Positions 21,691 to 30,444 of a DNA stretch of 30,444 nt are shown here, piece after piece; the stretch's first letter is position 1, and each line of letters starts with the position of its first letter. A model generated the notes under the pieces. It saw only the letters and a list, made by a program, of their open reading frames with translations, searched no databases and was not told the origin of the DNA. The stretch is from NCBI GenBank assembly GCA_022578965.1, contig MU400865.1, positions 1 through 30,444 of the forward strand, read 5' to 3'. Origin of the DNA: Xylaria sp. FL1777. Taxonomy: Eukaryota > Ascomycota > Sordariomycetes > Xylariales > Xylariaceae. A program made the position numbers and the translations under genes.

Positions 21691-23348
21691 AGTTAAAAAT
21701 TAAAAATATTATGTTTTTAATAAAATTTGTTTTTAAGTGCTACTTTTTATTATAAGCGTTATAATTAGTATAGCTTAATTTTTAATATATAATTATTAGC
21801 TAAAAAGTTAGTTTTATTACTATTGTTTATTATACTAATAATTAATTTTCTTTTAGTAATATTATTAAGCTTTTTATTAAAGCTTTTTACTTTTTACTTT
21901 TAAAATGCTTTTTTTATAAAACAATAAACTAGGTTTAGTAAGCTTACTAAAAAAACTAATTTAAAACATAAAAATAGCACATATAAAAAGTAATACTATA
22001 TATAATTATTACATAATTATATATTTTATTTAAAAAGCATAATTGTAATAAAACTTGTTTTCTTTTTTTTATTAACATTATTACTAAATAATAACTAGTT
22101 TTATTTAACATTTTAGGTTTTTTTTAAATAAGCTTATAGTTATAAATATATTTTTAATTTTTAATGCTTAAGACTTTTTTTCTATATAAACAAATTGCCG
22201 AAATAAAAAAAAAAGCTATAATAATATAAATATTTATTATTAAAATCTGTAAAGTTAAAAAAGAAGTATAAATCTATTTAATATTATGCTTAAAACTTTT
22301 GCTTAATATTAATTTTAAGGTATAATATAAGTTAAAATTTAAAAAGTTAATAAATATTTTAAAAAAAACCATGTTTAATTATATTATTAATAATTTTATT
22401 ATAAAGTTAATACTAAGCAATAAAAAGTTAAAAGTAAAAAAACAGTTAGCTATAATAGCTTTATTTTAACTAAAAGCTTAAAGCTATTAAAAAAAAGGAA
22501 AATAACTATTATGCTTTATTTTTATAAAAGAATTAATTAATAAACTACTAATTAAGCTTTTATGCATTAATTTCTGCAAAAGCAAAGAATTATTTATATA
22601 TAAAGCTTAAAATTTAGCTATTGCTTTAATTTAAATTATTAGCTTAATATTACTTAAACAGTATTTTAAATGTTTAAAAAAATATAGCAAATGTTTTAGC
22701 TATATTATTTTTTGTTTAACAAATTATTAATATTAAATATAATATATATATACTAGTTATTACTACAAAAGCAAAAAATCTTTTTGTTTATTTAAAGAAT
22801 TTTATATATATTAGCTATTTAATTTGCTATTTATATTATATAATATTTACTAATAAAGTAAAATTAATAAAGAATTAATTTTTTAACGTTATAATTTTAA
22901 TACTACTAGAATTTTTATTACTTTTTATAAACTAAAAACTAGTTTTATAAACATATAATAAAAAAGATTTATTTATGTTTACTATTGTTTATAAAAGCAA
23001 ATATTTATAAAATAGTTATATTATAATTAAAAATAGCATTTAAACAACAAATGTTAATTATAATACTTAAAAACAAATAAAATTATTTACTTTAAAAAAA
23101 GCTTATGCTTAAAATACTTTAAACAAAAACGTTTATACTATTAAACTAATTATTAAGTATATTTAATACATTAAAAAAAATAGCTTTTTTATAAGTGTTT
23201 TATAAAACTATTTTAAAATATTATAAAATAGCTTTATTTAAATATATATTTTAATAATATAAAAACAAATAAAACTAATTATATATTAAATAATATATTA
23301 TTATAAAAAGTAAAACAAGTATTGCTTGCTATAAAAAACATTAATTGT

Positions 23349-23390
23349 ATTATAAAAAAAATTAATTTTATTATAAAAAAAATTAATTTT
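23349..23390. repeat. Two perfect 21-bp tandem units
   Basis: Two identical copies (23349-23369 and 23370-23390) of a unit beginning ATTATAAAAAAAA, with a partial third copy following. Identity in mutated DNA suggests duplication after mutation stopped. Confidence 0.8.
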
Positions 23391-24165
23391 ATTATTTTAT
23401 AAAAATCTAAATAATTTTTTTACGTAAAAAAAATAGTTAATAATAATTATTAGATATTTTATTTTTATAATATATGTACTACTATAATTAAATTAATAAA
23501 TAGCTAAAATAATTTATAAATTTAAAAAAAAATAAATCTAAAATTAAAACTTAAATATTATAAAGTTTTTTATAATAACTTATAATTTATTTATTAACTT
23601 AAAAAAACTAAACTTATATTAATTAATATTAGTTATATATTATAAAATATTGCTATTTATTATAGTTATAAAAAAAAACTTAAAAGTATATATATAATAT
23701 AATAAATTATTTAAACTTAAGCTATTTTTTTATATTTTATAATATTAATAAAGCAGCTATGTTTAATATATGTTATATATTTGCTTAAATAAAAATAAGG
23801 TTTTTTTACGTAAATTATTTTGTTTATTTTTTAACTTAATTAATTAATTATACTTATGTTTTAATTATTATTAATGTTTTTTTTACTTTATAGTTATTTA
23901 TTTTATAAACTAAACATAAAAAGTATAATAATAGTTTATTTTAGCTAATAATAATAAAAAATGTTTTAATATATAATGATTAAAACATATATTATTTAAT
24001 AGTAATAATAAATAAAGCAATTAATACACAGGCATAAAGAATTGTTACACAGGCATGACCTTACACAGGCATGACTTTTTCTGGGGGTTTTATTGGCTGA
24101 AATTGGGGCTTGCCAAGCAAAACCTCCAGCGTTAACCCGTTCAGCCCACTAACCCGCGCGCAAGG

Positions 24166-24250
24166 GCTACAATGGCCGCCAAGGCTGCAATGGCTGCAAT
24201 GGCTGCAATGGCTATATACGCAAGGGCTACGAAGGCTATGATGGGGTGGC
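24166..24250. repeat. GGCTGCAAT 9-bp repeats
   Basis: GGCTGCAAT or GGCTACAAT/GGCCGCCAA variants repeat just left of the 14-bp minisatellite. They appear to be an older, shorter register of the same GGCT-containing repeat. Confidence 0.65.
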
Positions 24251-24271
24251 TAGGTTGGCTGCGAAGGCCGC

Positions 24272-24355
24272 GATGGGTTGGCTATGATGGGTTGGCTATG
24301 ATGGGTTGGCTATGATGGGTTGGCTATGATGGGTTGGCTATGATGGGTTGGCTAT
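24272..24355. repeat. Minisatellite, six perfect 14-bp units
   Basis: GATGGGTTGGCTAT repeats six times without a mismatch and continues as degenerate GATGGGTTGG / GATGGTGGCCGC units to about 24457. Each unit carries GGG-TT-GG, so pairs of units could form a two-layer G-quadruplex on the plus strand. Perfect identity implies recent expansion. Confidence 0.9.
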
Positions 24356-25751
24356 GGTGGCCGCGATGGGTTGGCTATGATGGTGGCCGCGATGGGTTGG
24401 CCGCGATGGCCGCGATGGCGAAGGCCGCGATGGGTTGGCTGCAAAAGCCGCGATGGTACTGCATGCACTAACAATTATTTTCTGGGCCAATGGGAGGGCT
24501 AGAAAAGTCATGCCTGTGTAAGGTCATGCCTGTGTAGCAATTCTTCATGCCTGTGTATTAATTGCCATAAATAGTTTAGTTTAATAGTTTGCTATTTAAT
24601 TAATATAAAATATAAGTTAACTATAATATAATATATAGCTTTAGTAGTAAAGTTTTAATTATTAGCTAATTTAAATATAATAATTATATAGCTATAAGCT
24701 TTAATAGTTTAATATAATATATATATAATAAATTTATATTTATTAAAGTTGTTTTAGTATTAAGCATAATATAATACTTTATTTAAAAATAAAGCTTTTA
24801 GTTTTATATTATTAATTAGTTAACTATTATTTAGCTTTAAATAATAAAACATAAAACATAAAAAATTAAGCGTTATATTTATTACTTAAATATTAACTAA
24901 ACTATAATAGTTATAAATAAGTGGCTAGTTTGCTATAATGCTAATTTTATATATTATTAATAGTTTTTTAAGGTTATTATTATTAAAAGAAAAATTGTTA
25001 TAAATCTTTAATAAATATATAAGCTTAGCAAAATTTATTAATTAAATATAAAAAAATAAAAACTAATAGTATTATATAATATATTATATAGCTATAATTA
25101 TAAAACTTTAAAGTATTTTAGCTAAACTATTATAAGTTATTAAATAATAGTTAAAAGCAATAATTAATATATTAATATAGTTTATATAAGCATTAATAAT
25201 ATATATAAGCTATTTTTTAAATTAATAACTATTGCTAAAAAGCTTAAAGTAAATAAAAAGCAACATAATATAACAAATAAAATAATAATATAACTAGATT
25301 TTTATTAACTAAAATAAGTTATTTTTAAGGAATAAAAAATATCAAAATATAATTTAAAATAGTATAATTATAATAAAACTATATATAATCTTAATTTTTT
25401 TATAAAAAGTAATATATTTAATAATTAATAAATAAAAGTTTGTTATAATTAATAAAAGCAATATATAATAAAGCAAAAAATTTTACTTTTATTTTATATA
25501 TTTTACTATAAAAATATATTATAAAAATATTAAACATTAAAACACTTTAGCAAAAATTAAACTACTATAACTATTAACTAAATAAAAATACTATAATATA
25601 AGTATTTTTAATGCTAATAGCATATAATATATGCTGCTTAAACTTAACAAAAAGTATAAAATAAAAGCATATTAGTTTTTAAAAGGATTAAAATAAATAT
25701 ATTAAAGGCATTTTTAATAATTAAAAAAAAAAGAAAAAATGCTATATATAT

Positions 25752-25783
25752 AAAAAACAAGCAGCTTTAATTGCTTGTTTTTT
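25752..25783. repeat. Hairpin, 12-bp perfect arms, terminator-like
   Basis: AAAAAACAAGCA (25752-25763) and TGCTTGTTTTTT (25772-25783) are exact reverse complements around an 8-base loop. The shape resembles a two-way intrinsic terminator, but nothing around it is a gene and the genome looks fungal. Confidence 0.8.
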
Positions 25784-26605
25784 TAAAACAAGATTTAATA
25801 ATATTTTTTAGTATTATTAATACTTAAAACATAGTAGCTATAAGTATTAATGCTAGTATATATAGCTTAAAAAATATATATTTATAAAAGCTTTTAATAG
25901 CTAAATATAGCTTAGTTATATAATTAAGCATTAAAACATTATTTTAATGTTTTTGCTTTTATAGTGGACTTTTTATATACTATATTATTAAAAATAGCTA
26001 TATTTTAATTATTAACTTTAATTAATTTTGTTTTATTTAAATGCTGAATTTTTAATATTTTAATTAATTAGGTATATTTAAAGGTAGTTATAAAATAAAT
26101 ATATTATATTTTCTTTTTATACTTAAAAAAAAAGTATAGTTTTTATAAGCTTTTTTGCTTTATTTTAATATAGGAAAATATAAAAATTAAGGTATTTATA
26201 GTCTTTTATAAATATATTATGCAATAAAATAACATAAAACAATATATTATTTTAAAAAAGAAAATAACTAATAATGCTATAATAGTACATTTTGTAATAT
26301 TATGTTATATTTACTTAGTAATATATTTTAATTATAATATAAAAAACTAAAGGTTATATAGCAAGTTAAGCTAAAGCGTTACCCTTTTATTTTTATTTAA
26401 GTAGCTTTTTTAATAAAATGTTAAGTTAGCTAAGGCTTAAAATAGCTATTTAATATAGCATTAGCTAATTAATTCTAATTAACTAAATTTAATTATTTGT
26501 ATTAAAAGCAATAATTTGCTATTTTATTATAAATATAATTTATATTAAGTTAAATATATTTATTAATTAAAACAAGTGTAAATTAATAAATAAATACATA
26601 AGTTA

Positions 26606-26638
26606 ACTAATTAATTAATTAGTTAGTTAACTAACTAA
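26606..26638. repeat. Two overlapping perfect palindromes
   Basis: An 18-bp palindrome (26606-26623, ACTAATTAA core) overlaps a 20-bp one (26619-26638, TTAGTTAGTT and its complement). They are built of TTAGTTAAC words that also occur in the palindrome region near 20540. Confidence 0.8.
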
Positions 26639-27311
26639 TAAGCTAACTAAGCGTTTTAGTTTAAAACTTAGCTAAAATAGTAATATTTGCAACAATAATT
26701 AATTAATATAAAAACAAAAGTATTATATTTTTAGCAAAGTTTATAATTATATATATTAAGTAAATTAATTAATTAAGTAAATATAAGTTAGCTTATAAAG
26801 CTATTAATGTTATTAAATAACTATATAGTTAAAAAAAGGTCTTAAAAATAACTTAAAATAACTTATATATAATAAGCTATTTAAAAAAGCGTAAGTATTC
26901 TTAAAACAATATAAATTATATTGCATATAAAGTACTTTAGTTTTTAAAGAAATTTTAAACGTTTATAAAATTCATAAAGTTTATACGTTAATAATGTAGC
27001 AAAAGCATAAAAGTATTACTATTTAAAAACAAGATTTTTAAATTAAGAAATAAAAATACTTTAAAACTAATATTAATTATATTATACGCTAAATATTTTA
27101 AGAAACGTAAAGAAATATTAGTTTAAAAAGTTAAATAGTTTAATAAATATGTTTAGTGATAAAGTTATTAAAAATAAAAAAGCTAGCAAAAGTATAATAA
27201 ACTAATTGTTTAATTTAAGCTATTTTACTAAAAGTATTATTAAGTTATAATTAATATATATTTAAAAGCAATTTATATAAATTAGTACTACAAAAGAAAT
27301 AAGTTTAATTT

Positions 27312-27380
27312 AAAATAGCTTTATAAAACTATTTAGCTATTAAAAGTTTTAAAATAGCTTTATAAAAGTGTTTAGCTATT
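27312..27380. repeat. 30-bp direct repeat, 28/30 identical
   Basis: AAAATAGCTTTATAAAA plus 13 more bases at 27312-27341 is repeated at 27351-27380 after a 9-base spacer. Each copy also contains TAGCT and AGCTA words in inverted order. Confidence 0.8.
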
Positions 27381-27807
27381 TTAATTAATAATTAGTTTAT
27401 ATATAATATATATATTAACATATTTAATTTATATTTAAACAATATAGCATATATATAAAAATATATAATTAAAAAGGTTGTTTAAAAGTAAAGAAAAAAA
27501 AGTTGCTAATAAAGCTATAACTTATTTAAGTAAAGATTTTTTAAGCATTATTAAAGTTAAAAAATAAAATGTAATTTATATAAAAGTGTACTAATTGCAA
27601 AAGTAGTTAATAAAGCTATATATAGCTAAAGTGTTAATTATATAAGTATTAAAGAAAATGCTTATTTATTTACTTTTGCTAATTTGTTATAAAATAGGCT
27701 AACTAGGCTAAATAAAAGGCTATATATAAAGAAAACACGCGCAAAAAAAGTTTTGTTCGTTAAAAAATATGTATTTAAACCATTATAAAGGTTTAATGCA
27801 TAAATTT

Positions 27808-27832
27808 AATAAACTTAAGCGTTAAGTTTATT
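27808..27832. repeat. Hairpin, 11-bp perfect arms, GCG loop
   Basis: AATAAACTTAA and TTAAGTTTATT flank a GCG loop. The right arm with GCG (GCGTTAAGTTTATT) is repeated about 40 bases downstream. Confidence 0.8.
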
Positions 27833-28200
27833 AAGTTTTAAACTTAAAACGATATAGCGTTAAGTTTATTTAAACAAACAACGTGTATAAATTATTACTA
27901 CTGTTTTTTTTGTTTATATAATTATATATTTTTTGTATTTAGTTATTTATTTAGTTTTAGCTTTTTAAGTATTAATTTTTTTTTATAACTACTAAGTACT
28001 AATATATTTATTATTTTTAATTTTTTAAAACTTTTATTAATGCATAGTAATAAAAGTACTTTAAAAACCTCTTTAAAAAACTACTGTTAAAAATTTTATT
28101 ATTACTTATAAATTAAGACTTTAAAAGCAAACTTATTATATTAATATAAAATAAGTTTATTATATTTTAATAGCTTTTTAATTAGTAAACCTTAATATAT

Positions 28201-30444
28201 AAAAACAAATATTAATATAAAAAGTTAAATAATAAACAGTTTATAAAATAAACTTTTAAAAGTATACTAAAGAAATATTTAAAAAATAAAAATGTAAAAC
28301 AGCATTATATAAGAAAATTTTACTTAATAATTAATAAATTAAATTTAAGTTATATTATTAAAAACAAAAAGTTAAAAATTAAGTTTAAAAATTTTAAAGA
28401 TTTTTAAAATTAATAATGCACTAAAATAATAAACGTTAGTACTTTTACTAGCTATTTTTATTAAAAAAAAAGCAGTAATAAAAAAAAAAAAGTTAAACAA
28501 TAGTAATAAAAAAATACTAATGTTAATACTAGTACTATAAAGCAAACTAATTATTTTAACTTAAAAAACAGCTTAAATATTAAATGTTATAACTTTTAAA
28601 ATAGCATAAACTTTAATTATAATAATTAAAGCAATAATAATAACTATTATTATAAAAATAAATTAAAGCTTTAAATAAATAATTATATTATAATTAACTT
28701 TTATATTATTACTAGCAAACTTAACGCTTATTTTTATTGCTGTTATATTTAAAGTAATAACTTAAAATAAAAAACTTAACTTTTTATTATTACTATTATT
28801 TTTACTATTAAAATTCTTAATAATATTAAAAATATTAAACATTAAAAGTTTTAAATTTACTGGTTTAAAGCTTTATAATAAATTTATAAATATAAAAGCT
28901 TTTTTAATTTATGTTAAACTTTATTTAAAATAACATTTAATTATTAGTATTAAAAAAAATTAAAAAGTAATAACTATTTTATAATCTTTATTAAAAAAAG
29001 TATTAAAATAGTTTTAATTTATTTTAAAAGATTTTTTAAAAGCTAATAAGTTAATTAACTTTAAAGTAAAAATAAAAAAGATTTTTAAAAACTATATTAA
29101 GTTTAAAAATTAAATAAAAACATTATTTAAAAATATTTAAAAAGCAAAACATATTAAAAAAGCACTTAATTGCTTAAAATAAACAAAAATAGCAATAAAT
29201 TATCTTATAAAATTTAAACAATTAATAGTAATATTAAAATGACTTAAGCTTATATTATTTTATTTATTTTATAGTAAACTTAAAACTTAAATTTAAAAAA
29301 AACTATACAAAATAAATAAACTAGTAAAAATTAATATATATATTAATATAGCTATTATAATTAATTAATAATTATTTAACTAGTACTTTAAAACAAAAAA
29401 AACTAAAAAAAACAAAAAGAAAATACTTAAGAAAATATTAAATAAAGATTTAAACAAATTAATAAAGTTTAAAAATAATAATTTTAAACTATATTTAAAG
29501 TTAAATGTTATAACTATAAAAAAAAAGAACACTTTTAAAAATAATGCTAATTTAAAAAAAAAACAAAAAAAAAAGCTATAAAAAAAGAAAAATTCTTTAA
29601 CTTAAAAAAAAAATACAAGTTATAAAAATTTAAAACAATAAAAAATAACAAAGTAAGTTAAAAAATACGTTTTTAAAACAAAAGTATAAAATTGCTATTT
29701 TAAGTTAAAACAAAAATATTATACTAAATAAATTTAAATATTTTATTTATATAAATTAAAATAAACAAACATATAAATATTATTTAAAAACTTTATAGTT
29801 ATTAAAACAAATTATAAAAAAATATATTTGCTATATAAATAATTAAAGTTATTTAATATATAACTTAAAAAAATTGTTTAATTAAAAATAATAAATAATA
29901 AAAAGTAATAAATTAATATAGCTAGCAAATTTATAAAACTATAAAAACTTTAAAATATTAAAGCTTAAAATATAGCTTAAAAAAGGTTATATTTAAAAAA
30001 ATAAAACTATAACTATAAATAATATAGCTATTAAACTAATTATAAACAATTAAAGTATTTAATTAGTAAATAAACTTAAAAAAACAAAATTTATAAAACT
30101 TTAAAACAAAAATAAATAAAATTAAAAGCTATAAAAAATACTATAAAAAAAAACTAATAAAAATAAACAAAATATTTTTATAGCTTAAATTGTTTTAAAT
30201 ATAATAAAATAAAAAAACATAAATAATTAGCGCAAAAATTAATATATTTTAAAAACTAAAACTAATAATTTAATTAATTATTAAAAGTTATTACTATAAT
30301 AAAATTATAATAAAAAACAATAGAAATATTTTATGTTTAAAAAATTTAAAATATAATAAAATATTATAAAATTGCTATATAATATATTATTACTATTAAT
30401 ATTTATTTAATAAACTAAAAAATAATTAGTTTTTTAAATAAATT
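28201..30444 (+). other. Purine-rich block, possible plus-strand coding relic, cut by window end
   Basis: The plus strand is strongly A-rich to the end of the window. By the transition-only argument this marks a former purine-rich (often coding) plus strand. The frame with codon starts at 28681, 28684 and so on is stop-free at 28681-28740 and 28981-29040 and reads Lys/Asn/Gln/Ile-rich around 29041-29280. Stop density over the whole block is not far from chance, and no motif was recognised. YpC depletion is weaker here on the minus strand than elsewhere in the window. Confidence 0.35.

Larger units (their letters stand above)
20161..24007. other. AT-rich DNA with simple repeats, no gene seen
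   Basis: No family was recognised over 3.8 kb. The stretch holds palindromes, an AATT run, two long poly-A runs and short duplications, listed separately. Some plus-strand frames near 22190-22400 are thin in stops, but no motif could be read. Confidence 0.45.
24016..24566. mobile_element. 551-bp GC-rich hAT-like MITE
   Basis: This island has about normal G+C in a roughly 14% G+C setting, with abrupt edges that coincide with the transposon ends. Its 60-bp TIRs (24016-24075 and 24507-24566) match at 57 of 60 positions; all three differences are G/A or C/T. Each TIR has three copies of TACACAGGCATGA (starts 24025, 24046, 24062, mirrored at 24508, 24524, 24545). Offsets of AATTAAT, GAAGAATT and TTACA words match the 3.58-kb element, as does TGTTAGTGCAT (as ATGCACTAACA at 24463-24473). 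It has no coding capacity: the minisatellite unit is 14 bp, so every frame meets TGA on plus and TAG on minus. It is likely a non-autonomous relative of the large element, and recent or shielded from mutation. Confidence 0.87.
24008..24574. repeat. 8-bp target-site duplication ATAAATA(A/G)
   Basis: ATAAATAA at 24008-24015 and ATAAATAG at 24567-24574 flank the GC-rich MITE. Seven of eight bases match and the difference is a G/A transition. Confidence 0.75.
24575..28200. other. AT-rich DNA with hairpins, no gene seen
   Basis: No coding relic was recognised. The supported items are a hairpin at 25752, overlapping palindromes at 26606-26638, a 30-bp duplication at 27312-27380 and a hairpin at 27808. 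A slightly GC-richer patch with ACACGCGC lies at 27735-27742. Confidence 0.45.

Noticed and set aside
24025..24074. CRISPR-like short direct repeats TACACAGGCATGA
   Set aside because: The repeats are inside and mirrored at both transposon ends, with 3-8-bp spacers that are themselves conserved; they are subterminal TIR motifs.
24076..24506. Possible repeat protein encoded by the GC-rich minisatellite
   Set aside because: The 14-bp unit is not a multiple of three, so six perfect units put a TGA (plus) or TAG (minus) in every frame.
25752..25783. Rho-independent terminator
   Set aside because: The hairpin with T tract is perfect, but the window has no bacterial genes and shows fungal-type transposon decay; the same shape occurs inside a coding relic at 15897.
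28570..28620. C-Y-N word resembling a retrovirus-type zinc knuckle in the purine-rich block
   Set aside because: The second Cys would need a transversion (TTT from TGT) and the His position is AAC, which C-to-T or G-to-A change cannot explain.
1..30444. Mitochondrial, plastid or Plasmodium-like AT-rich genome
   Set aside because: No organelle genes, tRNAs or rRNAs occur, and a 551-bp island of normal G+C with sharp transposon ends shows that the low G+C is local and mutational.

Overview
This window is about 30 kb of extremely AT-rich DNA. Hand-counted blocks run near 11-18% G+C. It has no intact gene, tRNA, rRNA or CRISPR array. It looks like an AT-isochore, perhaps pericentromeric, of a filamentous ascomycete whose transposons were destroyed by C-to-T hypermutation of the RIP type. 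The evidence is long single-frame coding relics whose stops are nearly all TAA or TAG (from CAA, CAG, CGA, TGG), His codons become TAT and Gly codons become AGY, AAY or AAA. Species cannot be told.

Layout. 1-1440: unassigned. 1441-3960: a decayed plus-strand coding relic of about 560 codons (1922-3601, family not recognised) between repeat-rich flanks that share a 20-mer. 4150-6850: a minus-strand LINE relic, in order a coiled gag-like part, CCHC zinc knuckle(s) and an APE-type endonuclease, with no room for a full reverse transcriptase. 6850-9184: unassigned AT-rich DNA with small tandem repeats. 9193-12769: a 3.58-kb element with 84-bp terminal inverted repeats (TIRs) and a perfect 8-bp target duplication (hAT-like), hypermutated inside. 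13801-14236: a 436-bp foldback MITE with the same kind of ends and its own perfect 8-bp duplication. About 15123-20160: a plus-strand Helitron relic in which the Helitron-like N domain, the HUH (His-hydrophobe-His) motif, the RCNHD-type motif, the paired Rep tyrosines, the PW motif and probably the helicase P-loop can still be read. 20160-24007: AT-rich filler with palindromes and poly-A runs. 24016-24566: a GC-rich, almost unmutated 551-bp MITE with 60-bp TIRs, an 8-bp duplication (7/8) and a 14-bp minisatellite. 24575-30444: AT-rich DNA with hairpins, ending in a purine-rich block cut by the window edge.

How the parts fit. The three TIR elements are one extended family: all start with three bases plus AATTAAT, all carry three spaced copies of a roughly 13-bp motif inside each end, and all have 8-bp duplications. 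The large one may once have supplied a transposase for the small ones. Both small elements kept far more G+C than the DNA around them, so they are younger or too short to be recognised by the mutator. Residual cytosines elsewhere sit almost only after a purine (ApC, GpC), an unusual context bias reported separately. The Helitron, LINE and first relic are readable only if stops are taken as former Gln, Arg or Trp codons; these readings were made by eye and need a profile search.
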